NCBI GenBank assembly: GCA_937915335.1 | Contig: CALDLZ010000015.1 | Span: 1-7,629 of the forward strand | DNA length: 7,629 nt | Source of the DNA: an uncultured Faecalibacterium sp. | GTDB taxonomy: Bacteria; Bacillota; Clostridia; Oscillospirales; Ruminococcaceae | Direction: 5' to 3' | Shown here: in pieces, positions 1-6,595 of the stretch | Layout of the letters: each line of letters opens with the position of its first letter | Position numbering within the stretch: position 1 is the first letter of the stretch | Translations under genes and position numbers: made by a program | The notes under the pieces: generated by a model | Databases searched by the model: none | Seen by the model: the letters and a program-made list of their open reading frames with translations, nothing else | What the model was told of the DNA's origin: nothing

Positions 1-1457
1 TGTTGTTCAGGCAGGTCCGCACCGTCTGGCTCAATGTCCAGCGCTCCTTCACCGAGAGCCGATGCAAAGGCTGGTGCTTCCGGCTCTTCCGTGCTCTCTT
101 CCACGACGGGGCTGTGCAGACTGGCATCCTGCCGGATGGGCGTGTTGGATGCAACCGTTGTCCAGCTGTGCTCCAGCGGCTTTTCCTCAGAAGCACCCGG
201 TGTGGGCAGGATATCCGGATGGCTCGCCGGGGCCGGGCAGGCAGGCTGTGCCGCTGCCGGAGCCGGGGTGAAGCTCTGGAAGCTCCGCTGGGGCTGTACC
301 GGATGCTCATGGAGCACTCCGGGCTCTGCCTGCCCCGGAATAATGGCGGAAAGACCTGTAAAGTTATTATTCTTTACGGCATTTTCTGTTGTAGTTTCGT
401 TTTGTTTCTCCGCATTGGATTCTTTATCTTTTTTGTCCTCTTCAAAGGTGAAGAGCCGTTCTCCCGTGCCAGGCTGGGCCAGCGCCAGCTTGACAGCATG
501 GTAGACAAGGTCGAAGATATCGTTTTCCCGGGCAAAGCGCACCTCGGTTTTAGCCGGGTGAACGTTAACATCCACAAGGTCCGCAGGCATTTCCAGAAGC
601 AAGATTCCTCCAGGGAACTTGCCCTGCATCGTGGTGCCCTTGAAGGCCGTTTCCATGGCCGCCATCATGGTGCGGTTGCGGACATAGCGGCCATTGATGT
701 AGAAGTACTGCATACTCCGGCTGGCACGGCAGCTCTTGGGCTGGGTGATCAGGCCCCACACCCGGTAAACGCCCTCCTGATTGTCCAGCTCAATGAGGTC
801 ACGGCTGAATTCCCGGCCCAGCACGGCGTAGGCTGCACTGCGCAGCTTGCCGTCACCCGGGGTTACATATTGGAGCTTGCCCTCACGGACAAACTTGAAG
901 CTGACCTCGGGGTGGCTCAGGGCCACATGGGCCACGATGTCCGCCACAAAGGTGCCCTCGCTGGAATCCTTTTTCAGGAACTTCATCCGGGCGGGAGTGT
1001 TATAGAACAGATCCTGCACCCGGATGGTGGTGCCCACGCCCCGGGCACCGGGCTCCAGCGGGAAGTCCTCGCCGCCCTCGATGTGGTAGACGGAAGCGCA
1101 CTGGTCGTTCTCGGTGCGGGTCAGCGCCTCCACCCGCGCCACACTGGCAATGGAAGCCAGTGCTTCACCGCGGAAGCCCAGGGTATGGATGTGATTCAGG
1201 TCATCTTCGGTCTGGATCTTACTGGTGGCGTGGCGAATGAACGCCGTGGGGATATATTCCGCCTCAATGCCCGAGCCGTTGTCGCTGATCTCGATCAGCT
1301 TCACACCGCCCGATTCAATGGTCACGGTGATCTGGCTTGCCCCGGCATCGATGGCGTTTTCCAGCAGCTCCTTCACCACCGAAGCGGGCCGCTCCACCAC
1401 CTCACCGGCTGCGATCAGCTCTGCCGTGTGCTTGTCCAGAACATGGATGACTGCCAT
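1..1457 (-). CDS. mutL: DNA mismatch repair protein MutL (3' end cut by window edge)
   Basis: MutL is the GHKL ATPase that couples MutS mismatch recognition to strand incision and removal. About 485 codons are visible; the C-terminal dimerisation/endonuclease domain lies beyond the left edge, so the DQHA-type nuclease motif cannot be checked. Visible in order: the IAAGEVVERPASVVKELLEN signature (about residues 15-34, with E30 as the expected catalytic base and N34 for Mg-ATP), DNGSGI (59-64), the ATP-lid motif GFRGEAL (94-100), and a GTTIRVQDLFYNTPAR block around 150. From about residue 330 the conserved ATPase part gives way to a low-complexity linker, first Lys/Glu/Asn-rich and then Pro/Ala/Glu-rich. 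I chose the ATG at 1457 (MAVIHVLD...) over the in-frame ATG at 1463 because the Shine-Dalgarno lies 8 bases from the former and only 2 from the latter, and it gives the usual family N-terminus. It lies 39 bases after mutS and is probably co-transcribed with it. Confidence 0.96.
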   Translation of the reverse strand, partial: MAVIHVLDKHTAELIAAGEVVERPASVVKELLENAIDAGASQITVTIESGGVKLIEISDNGSGIEAEYIPTAFIRHATSKIQTEDDLNHIHTLGFRGEALASIASVARVEALTRTENDQCASVYHIEGGEDFPLEPGARGVGTTIRVQDLFYNTPARMKFLKKDSSEGTFVADIVAHVALSHPEVSFKFVREGKLQYVTPGDGKLRSAAYAVLGREFSRDLIELDNQEGVYRVWGLITQPKSCRASRSMQYFYINGRYVRNRTMMAAMETAFKGTTMQGKFPGGILLLEMPADLVDVNVHPAKTEVRFARENDIFDLVYHAVKLALAQPGTGERLFTFEEDKKDKESNAEKQNETTTENAVKNNNFTGLSAIIPGQAEPGVLHEHPVQPQRSFQSFTPAPAAAQPACPAPASHPDILPTPGASEEKPLEHSWTTVASNTPIRQDASLHSPVVEESTEEPEAPAFASALGEGALDIEPDGADLPEQ

Positions 1458-1465
1458 ATTCATTC

Positions 1466-1472
1466 CCTCCCC
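1466..1472 (-). promoter_or_regulatory. Ribosome binding site of mutL
   Basis: On the minus strand this reads GGGGAGG, a strong Shine-Dalgarno. Its GGAGG core ends 8 bases before the ATG at 1457 and 2 bases before the ATG at 1463, which decides the start in favour of 1457. It lies inside the 39-base mutS-mutL gap, where I see no hairpin or promoter. Confidence 0.75.
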
Positions 1473-1496
1473 TGTTGTCAATTATTTCTCGGGAAA

Positions 1497-4112
1497 TCAG
1501 CCGTTCAGGCTGCCCTTCAAGGTCTTTTTCAGTTCATACAGGAAATTCAGCGCTTCGATGGGAGTCAATGTCTCCACATCCAGCGCGTCCAGCTTTTCCA
1601 GCACCTCGCTGGGCACGGCGGGAGAGGAATACTCCTGCAGTGCGTCGAAATCCATCTGCTCCACCTTGTTCTTGGGGGCAGTGGCTTCCAGCGTCCGCAG
1701 CACCTCGTGGGCACGGCGGGTCACGGTGCCGGGCAGACCGGCCAGCTTGGCCACCTCGATGCCATAGCTGTCATCGGCGGGGCCGCGGATGATGCGGCGG
1801 AGGAAGGTGATATCCTCGCCCCGCTTTTTCACCGCAATGTTGTAGTTTTTTACGCCTTCCACAGAGCCCTCGAGGTCTGTCAGCTCGTGGTAGTGGGTGG
1901 CGAACAGCGTCTTGCAGCCCAGCCCCTTGGCCGGGTCGGTAATATGCTCCACCACGGCGCGGGCAATGCTCATGCCATCAAAGGTGGAGGTGCCGCGTCC
2001 GATCTCGTCCAGCACCACCAGGCTCTTGCGGGTGGCGTTTTTCAGGATTTCAGCCACCTCGGTCATCTCCACCATGAAGGTGGACTGGCCCGCTGACAGG
2101 TCATCGGAAGCGCCAATGCGGGTGAAGATGGCATCCACCACGCCCACATGGCATTCCTTGGCCGGGACGAAGGAGCCGATCTGCGCCATCAGTGCGATCA
2201 GCGCATTCTGACGCATATAGGTCGATTTACCGGCCATATTGGGGCCGGTGATGATGAGACAGCGGTCAGTGGTGCAATTCAGGCTGGTATCGTTGGGCAC
2301 GAACAGGCTGCCCTTGAGCATCTGCTCCACCACGGGGTGGCGGCCCTCCACGATGGTCAGCTCGTCGCTCTCGTCCACCACAGGGCGGCAGTAGTTGTTT
2401 TCCGCCGCCACCTGGGCCAGAGCGGCCAGCACGTCCAGCTCTGCCACAGCGTTTGCCGTGCGCTGGATGCGGTCCAGCTGGGCACCGATGCTTTCCAGCA
2501 GCTCACTGAACAGCCGGTGCTCCAGCGAGATCAGGCGCTCGTGAGCACCCAAAATCTTGTTTTCCAGCTCCTTCAGCTCCTGGGTGATGTAGCGCTCGCC
2601 GGTGGTCAGGGTCTGCTTGCGGATGTAGCTCTCCGGCACCTGGCTCTTATAGGAGTTGCTGACCTCAATGAAGTAGCCGAACACATGGTTATAGCCGATT
2701 TTCAGCTTGGGGATGCCGGTCTCCTGCCGCAGGCGGGTCTCGAGCTGGGCCAGCACGCCCTTGGTGTTGTCACGGATGGAGCGCAGCTCGTCCACCTCGG
2801 GGTGATAGCCCTTGGCGATGACGCCGCCATCCTTCAGGGTGGAGGGGGCATCCGGGTCCACGGCGGCAAAGATCTTATCCTTGATGTCATTCAGCGGGTC
2901 GATCTGGGAGACCAGCTCGGTCAGCTCCTCACAGCCGCAGCTCTCGGCCTGCTGGCGCAGGCTGGGCAGACGCTCACAGGTCTGGGCCATGGCGTAGATT
3001 TCCTTGGGGGTTGCCGAGCCGTAGACCGTGCGGGTCATCATGCGCTCCAGATCGGCGATATAATGCAGTTCTTCGATCAGGTCGCCGCGCTGGACGGTCT
3101 GGTTGACCAGACTTTCCACCGCATTCAGACGGCGGTTGATAGCATCGCTGGAAAGCAGCGGCTGCTCGATCCAGGTGCGGAGCATCCGCTTGCCCATAGC
3201 AGTGCTGGTCTTGTCCAGTACCCAGAGCAGGGTGCCCCGCTTCTCACGGCCCCGCAGGGTCTCGGTGAGCTCGAGGTTGGCCCGAGTCACCGGCGAAAGC
3301 TGCATGTACTGGGCTTCATTGTAGCTGATGACGGTTTTCAGACGCTCCACACCCTTGATCTGGGTGGTGTGCAGGTATTCCAGCAGGGCGGCCATGGCAA
3401 AGCGCACCAGCCCTTTGGGATCAATGGTGGTTTTCTCAGCCCAGTCACGGCCGAACTGATTTTCCAGTGCGATAGAGACAAGACCCGGGGCGTAGTGCTC
3501 CTCTTCCACCAGCTCCACAGAGCAGGTCATATTCTTTTTGATGTAATTGGTCAGCTCACGACAGTCCAGCATCCCGGGGTTCATCAGCACCTCGCTGGGA
3601 TGGTAGCGGCAGAGCTCGGCAATGATAGCAGGAACGATTTTTTCCCGTTTCAGCTCGGTGATATGGGCCGTACCGGTGGAGACATCGGCAAAGCAGACGC
3701 CTGCGGCATTCCCCTTTAGGAAAATACTTGCGATGTAGTTGTTTTTATCGTCCTGCAGCATACTGCTCTCAATCACGGTGCCCGGCGTGACCACACGGAT
3801 GATATCACGCTTGACAAGGCCCTTTGCCTTGGCCGGGTCCTCCATCTGCTCGCAGATGGCCACCTTGTAGCCCTTGGCGATCAGACGGGCCACATAGCCC
3901 TCATAGCTGTGGAAAGGCACGCCGCACATAGGGGCACGCTCTTCCAGGCCGCACTGCTTGCCCGTCAGGGTCAGATCCAGCTCCCGGGAGGCCGTCAGCG
4001 CATCGTCAAAGAACATCTCGTAAAAGTCGCCGATGCGGTAAAACAGGATCTCATCCTTATACTGCTTCTTCATCTCCATATATTGCTGCATCATGGGCGA
4101 CAATTCTGCCAT
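1497..4112 (-). CDS. mutS: DNA mismatch repair protein MutS
   Basis: MutS recognises base mismatches and small loops, then slides as an ATP-bound clamp and recruits MutL. The gene is complete at 871 residues, close to the 853 of E. coli. Domain I carries the mismatch-probing Phe-x-Glu at F30-Y31-E32 in GDFYEMFF. Connector and lever/clamp regions follow to about residue 590. The ATPase domain has Walker A GPNMAGKST at 623-631, Walker B with D702-E703 in LDEIGRGTSTFD, and the downstream THYHEL block. A QMDFD stretch at 819-823 sits where other MutS proteins carry a beta-clamp-binding peptide; that assignment is inferred. The end (TPIEALNFLYELKK) resembles the usual C-terminal dimerisation helix. 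The start has AAAGGTGA (4119-4126) 6 bases upstream. No key residue is missing, so it should be active MutS1, not the MutS2 type, which would carry a Smr domain. A hairpin and a palindrome lie between it and the gene upstream; I found no convincing promoter there. Confidence 0.98.
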   Translation of the reverse strand: MAELSPMMQQYMEMKKQYKDEILFYRIGDFYEMFFDDALTASRELDLTLTGKQCGLEERAPMCGVPFHSYEGYVARLIAKGYKVAICEQMEDPAKAKGLVKRDIIRVVTPGTVIESSMLQDDKNNYIASIFLKGNAAGVCFADVSTGTAHITELKREKIVPAIIAELCRYHPSEVLMNPGMLDCRELTNYIKKNMTCSVELVEEEHYAPGLVSIALENQFGRDWAEKTTIDPKGLVRFAMAALLEYLHTTQIKGVERLKTVISYNEAQYMQLSPVTRANLELTETLRGREKRGTLLWVLDKTSTAMGKRMLRTWIEQPLLSSDAINRRLNAVESLVNQTVQRGDLIEELHYIADLERMMTRTVYGSATPKEIYAMAQTCERLPSLRQQAESCGCEELTELVSQIDPLNDIKDKIFAAVDPDAPSTLKDGGVIAKGYHPEVDELRSIRDNTKGVLAQLETRLRQETGIPKLKIGYNHVFGYFIEVSNSYKSQVPESYIRKQTLTTGERYITQELKELENKILGAHERLISLEHRLFSELLESIGAQLDRIQRTANAVAELDVLAALAQVAAENNYCRPVVDESDELTIVEGRHPVVEQMLKGSLFVPNDTSLNCTTDRCLIITGPNMAGKSTYMRQNALIALMAQIGSFVPAKECHVGVVDAIFTRIGASDDLSAGQSTFMVEMTEVAEILKNATRKSLVVLDEIGRGTSTFDGMSIARAVVEHITDPAKGLGCKTLFATHYHELTDLEGSVEGVKNYNIAVKKRGEDITFLRRIIRGPADDSYGIEVAKLAGLPGTVTRRAHEVLRTLEATAPKNKVEQMDFDALQEYSSPAVPSEVLEKLDALDVETLTPIEALNFLYELKKTLKGSLNG

Positions 4113-4161
4113 AGTCGTTCACCTTTCCTGCGGGCCGAGCCGCTGTCGTTTTTCACGTTGG

Positions 4162-4182
4162 TTTGCAGTATGTAACTGCGAA
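4162..4182. repeat. 21-bp imperfect palindrome upstream of mutS
   Basis: Eight-base arms TTTGCAGT and ACTGCGAA pair across a 5-base centre (ATGTA) with one mismatch, a T-G wobble if read as RNA. It lies about 50 bases before the mutS start in the 120-base gap after the ylbF-like gene. It could be a regulator operator or a small mRNA hairpin. It does not match the Bacillus-type LexA box (CGAAC-N4-GTTCG) or the Per box. Function is unknown, and a chance palindrome of this size is possible. Confidence 0.4.
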
Positions 4183-4191
4183 TGGAAGGAA

Positions 4192-4219
4192 AACGCGGCC
4201 TGCGATTTGCAGCCGCGTT
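4192..4219 (-). terminator. Strong GC hairpin after the ylbF-like gene, likely intrinsic terminator or attenuator
   Basis: The arms AACGCGGC and GCCGCGTT (4192-4199 and 4212-4219) form a perfect 8-bp stem, extended inward by 3 more pairs (TGC/GCA) past one bulged C, with a 5-base loop. Flanking AAGGAA (4186-4191) and TTCCTT (4227-4232) can also pair. In the direction of transcription the stem begins 13 bases after the stop codon of the ylbF-like gene and is followed by TTTTCCTTCC, a modest U-tract. An A-run precedes it, and read on the plus strand the flank CTCG-TTTTT looks more T-rich, so it may act in both directions. The position right after a stop codon fits a terminator. Because the U-tract is imperfect, partial read-through into mutS is plausible. 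Confidence 0.55.
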
Positions 4220-4232
4220 CTCGTTTTTCCTT

Positions 4233-4640
4233 TTAGTGGCAGCCGCCGCAGGTGGAGCAGCTGCCGGTGCAGGACGCGCTGGGTTCCTGCACGGTCATGG
4301 GGTCGCCGCCGTTCATGGCAGTGTTGATGATGGCATCAATATAGTTGACCAGATTCTCGCAGTCACGCTTTGCCTCGTTGTAGGCGGTCATGCCCTCGTC
4401 AGCCATGATCTTACCATACAGGTCGTTGACCTTGGTGTTCAGCTCGGCGATGCGCTCGTCACTGCGCTCGCTCTTGCCGATCTCGTTGTTCAGATCCATG
4501 CGGGCCAGGTTGAACTCGCCGATGAGGTTCTGCAGCTCCTCGTCCTTATCGTTTGCCTTGCGGGCCTGATCCAGTGCCAGGTAACGGGGGTCAGTCTGCA
4601 GTGCCATGGCGGCGCGCTTGAACAGATCAATGCAATCCAT
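4233..4640 (-). CDS. YlbF/YmcA-family protein with cysteine-rich tail
   Basis: This small, mostly helical acidic protein has 135 residues from the ATG at 4640. Its predicted long helices (about 20-110) with Glu/Asp/Lys/Asn-rich heptads match the YlbF/YmcA family. In Bacillus subtilis YlbF, YmcA and YaaT form a complex that carries iron-sulfur clusters and modulates RNase Y-dependent mRNA processing, competence and sporulation. The position between miaB and mutS is that of B. subtilis ymcA, so by synteny it is a ymcA counterpart, but I cannot tell YmcA from YlbF by sequence alone. The C-terminus holds C124, C128, C131 and C134 (Cx3Cx2Cx2CH) plus C3 and C94, consistent with metal or Fe-S binding (inference). 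The AAAGGAG site (4651-4657) is 10 bases from the ATG and 4 bases from an in-frame TTG at 4646, which would add two residues. It is probably in one transcript with miaB. Confidence 0.85.
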   Translation of the reverse strand: MDCIDLFKRAAMALQTDPRYLALDQARKANDKDEELQNLIGEFNLARMDLNNEIGKSERSDERIAELNTKVNDLYGKIMADEGMTAYNEAKRDCENLVNYIDAIINTAMNGGDPMTVQEPSASCTGSCSTCGGCH

Positions 4641-4699
4641 AATCAAAAATCTCCTTTGATGTGTTTGTTTTTATTATTGGGGGCCTTTACGCCCCGGAA

Positions 4700-6082
4700 T
4701 CACTTTTCCAATTCGCCCAGCAGGACAGTGGCACGGGCACCGGTCAGGTGCACCTGCGCATAGCTGCCTAGCAGGCTGGGATCTGCCGTGAATTCCACAG
4801 TCAGGTTGTTATCGAGACGGCCCGAGAGGGTTTCCTCGTTCCGGCCATAGCCTTCCACCAGCACCCGGACGGTCTGGCCCACCTGCTGCCTGACCAGCTC
4901 CATAGCGATCTCGTCCTGCACGCTCAGCAGACGGCTCATGCGGTCGGTCTTTTCCTTGCGGGGGGTGGGGTCGGGCATCTCGGCGGCCTTGGTGCCGGTG
5001 CGTTTAGAGTAGATGAAGGTGAACAGCTGCATATAGCCGACCTTTTTCACCAAGTCCAGCGTGCCCTGGAAATCTTCTTCCGTCTCACCGGGGAAGCCGA
5101 TGATGATATCACTGGAGAAGGTGATGCCGGGCACCTTTTTGCGGGCGTACTCGATCAGTTCCATGTACTGCTCGACGGTGTAATGGCGGTTCATCTTTTT
5201 CAGCAGCTCGTCCGAGCCGCACTGCACCGGCAGATGCAGGTGCTTGCACAGGTGGGGCTGGGCCGCAATGGTATCGATGAGCTTATGGCTGGCATCCTTC
5301 GGGTGACTGGTCATAAAGCGGATCTGGTAGTCCCCCGGCACGGTGCAGAGCAGGTTGAGCAGGTCGGAGAAATCCACCTGTTCTTCCAGGCCCTTGCCGT
5401 AGCTGTTGACGTTCTGGCCCAGCAGGGTGATCTCCTTGTACCCGGCCTCCACCAGCCCCCGGAACTCAGCGAGGATATCACCGAGCTTGCGGCTCTTCTC
5501 ACGGCCCCGGACATAGGGCACGATACAGTAGGTGCAGAAGTTATCGCAGCCATACATGATGGGCAGCCAGGCGCGGAACTCGCTCTCGCGCCGGATGGGG
5601 ATGTTTTCCACGATGACCGGGCGCTGGGCGGGCTCCATCAGCACGCGCTTGTGCTTCTGCAGCTTCTGGGCGATGAGCTGGGGCAGGGTATCGATGCCGT
5701 CCACGCCAAAGACCAAATCGACGTAGGGGTAGCTTTTGCGCAGCTTTTCCACCACATGCTTCTGGTTGGCCATGCAGCCGCACAGGCCGATCATCAGGCC
5801 GTGCTTTTTCTCCTTCAGGCCCTTCAGGGCACCCACGTTGCCGAAAACACGCTGCTCGGCATGCTCACGCACGGCGCAAGTGTTGAAGAGGATCAGGTCA
5901 GCATCCTCGGGCTTATCGCACAGGCCGTAACCGATATCCACCAGCACGCCCTTGATGCGCTCACCGTCATTGACGTTCTGCTGGCATCCGTAGCTGTGCA
6001 CAAAGGCCAGCGGCGGGGTGTCGTAGGCCGCACGCACCAGCTCTGCCGCCGTCTTGTTGTGTTCAAAGTTAATGTATTCCAA
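4700..6082 (-). CDS. miaB: tRNA-2-methylthio-N6-dimethylallyladenosine synthase MiaB
   Basis: MiaB is a radical-SAM methylthiotransferase that adds the 2-methylthio group to i6A37 of tRNAs reading UNN codons. The protein is complete at 460 residues. The N-terminal UPF0004 domain supplies the auxiliary-cluster cysteines C33 (SYGCQQN), C69 (NTCAVRE) and C103 (GCMANQ). The radical-SAM cluster motif Cx3Cx2C is C179-C183-C186 in GCDNFCTYC, followed by LLGQNVNSYG and the SSDIIIGFPGETEEDF block. A TRAM RNA-binding domain covers roughly 395-457. The GQNVNSYG motif and the ring of MiaB-type residues favour MiaB over MtaB or RimO. The start is TTG at 6082: a stop codon lies four codons upstream in this frame, no other initiator exists between, and an AAGGA site precedes it; the nearby ATG in GGATGG is in another frame and stops at once. 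It has its own promoter, and the small YlbF/YmcA-type gene follows after 59 bases. Confidence 0.96.
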   Translation of the reverse strand: MEYINFEHNKTAAELVRAAYDTPPLAFVHSYGCQQNVNDGERIKGVLVDIGYGLCDKPEDADLILFNTCAVREHAEQRVFGNVGALKGLKEKKHGLMIGLCGCMANQKHVVEKLRKSYPYVDLVFGVDGIDTLPQLIAQKLQKHKRVLMEPAQRPVIVENIPIRRESEFRAWLPIMYGCDNFCTYCIVPYVRGREKSRKLGDILAEFRGLVEAGYKEITLLGQNVNSYGKGLEEQVDFSDLLNLLCTVPGDYQIRFMTSHPKDASHKLIDTIAAQPHLCKHLHLPVQCGSDELLKKMNRHYTVEQYMELIEYARKKVPGITFSSDIIIGFPGETEEDFQGTLDLVKKVGYMQLFTFIYSKRTGTKAAEMPDPTPRKEKTDRMSRLLSVQDEIAMELVRQQVGQTVRVLVEGYGRNEETLSGRLDNNLTVEFTADPSLLGSYAQVHLTGARATVLLGELEK

Positions 6083-6091
6083 TAAAAACCA

Positions 6092-6096
6092 TCCTT
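6092..6096 (-). promoter_or_regulatory. Ribosome binding site supporting the TTG start of miaB
   Basis: On the minus strand AAGGA lies 9 bases before TTG at 6082. Together with the in-frame stop TAA just upstream, it supports translation from TTG, since no ATG or GTG is available in this frame at the N-terminus. Confidence 0.6.
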
Positions 6097-6116
6097 ATTT
6101 TTCAAAAGCTTTTTTT

Positions 6117-6145
6117 AGTATACCCTCTTTCGGCTTTCAGGGCAA
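6117..6145 (-). promoter_or_regulatory. SigA-type promoter for miaB
   Basis: On the minus strand, TTGCCC (6140-6145; 4 of 6 to TTGACA) and TATACT (6117-6122; 5 of 6 to TATAAT) are separated by exactly 17 bases. Transcription should begin near 6110, leaving a leader of about 28 bases before the TTG start, followed by an A/T-rich initial region. It lies in the 100-base gap after perR, in which I see no convincing terminator, so read-through from rarA-perR may add to it. No Per-box-like palindrome overlaps it. Confidence 0.7.
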
Positions 6146-6182
6146 GTGGAAAACCGCAAATTTCCGGGCCATTCCGGTCGAT

Positions 6183-6569
6183 TTATGCTTCTGCATGCTT
6201 TTTGGCACACTCTTCGCACAGGCCGAACAGCACCACGGCGCAGTCCTGCACCACCACATCCTTCTGGCGGCGCACCAGACGCATCACCTGCTTTTCGTCC
6301 ACATCCGCATCCACGACATTGCCGCAGGCCGTGCAGTAGAGATGGCTGTGCCAGCACAGGGTGTGGTCAAAGCGGTCTGCCTTGCCCGGGATGGACACCC
6401 GGCGCACCATGCCCGCATCCACCAGGCTGTTCAGGTTGCGGTAGACGGTGCCCAGGGAAAGGCCCGGGCACTCGGGGGCGGCTTTGTCAAAAATCTCCTC
6501 GGCAGTGGGGTGGTCGCAGAGCTGCTCCACCGTGTGCAGCACGAGCTCTCTCTGTTTGGAATAACGCAT
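6183..6569 (-). CDS. perR: Fur-family repressor, PerR type
   Basis: This is a 128-residue winged-helix metalloregulator. The recognition-helix region SLGTVYRNLNSL (about 38-49) and the hinge GKADRFDHT lead into the C-terminal dimerisation domain. All five regulatory-metal ligands known from B. subtilis PerR (H37, D85, H91, H93, D104) have counterparts: H20, D68, H74, H76, D87, with identical spacing between them. The Asp at the D104 position is typical of peroxide-sensing PerR, whereas Fur usually has Glu. The structural zinc site has C79-x2-C82 and C118-x2-C121. Relative to B. subtilis PerR about 17 N-terminal residues are absent. I chose ATG 6569 because AAGGAG (6578-6583) lies 8 bases upstream; a longer reading from TTG at 6599 overlaps the rarA stop and lacks a site. 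PerR represses peroxide-defence and iron/metal genes. It probably shares a transcript with rarA. A Fur or Zur role is the alternative. Confidence 0.88.
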   Translation of the reverse strand: MRYSKQRELVLHTVEQLCDHPTAEEIFDKAAPECPGLSLGTVYRNLNSLVDAGMVRRVSIPGKADRFDHTLCWHSHLYCTACGNVVDADVDEKQVMRLVRRQKDVVVQDCAVVLFGLCEECAKKHAEA

Positions 6570-6577
6570 GGTTCTCT

Positions 6578-6583
6578 CTCCTT
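6578..6583 (-). promoter_or_regulatory. Ribosome binding site of perR
   Basis: AAGGAG on the minus strand lies 8 bases before the ATG at 6569, within the short rarA-perR gap. It sets the start at this ATG and not at the TTG at 6599 that overlaps the rarA stop codon. Confidence 0.75.
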
Positions 6584-6595
6584 CTCTCTTCCCAG

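Noticed and set aside
429..434. A6 run in mutL considered as a programmed frameshift site
   Set aside because: The run is codon-aligned (GAC AAA AAA GAT) and lacks the heptamer X XXY YYZ form. The zero frame continues through a normal linker, so no frameshift is needed.
1458..1496. Promoter or hairpin in the mutS-mutL gap
   Set aside because: Only a Shine-Dalgarno is evident; there is no paired -35/-10 and no inverted repeat of useful length.
3..2096. 697-codon open frame on the plus strand, with 523- and 355-codon ones further right
   Set aside because: They lie in the codon-aligned antisense register of mutL/mutS, mutS and perR/rarA, have no recognisable domains, and are explained by rare TTA, CTA and TCA codons in the real genes.
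4680..4695. Small hairpin GGGGC / GCCCC with 6-base loop between miaB and the ylbF-like gene
   Set aside because: The stem has only 5 bp, and in the direction of transcription it is followed by CAATAATAA and not a U-tract, so it is not a credible terminator. It is too small to call a regulatory RNA element.
6146..6182. Possible terminator after perR (CCGGGCCATTCCGG)
   Set aside because: Only a 4-bp stem can form and no T-tract follows in the direction of transcription.
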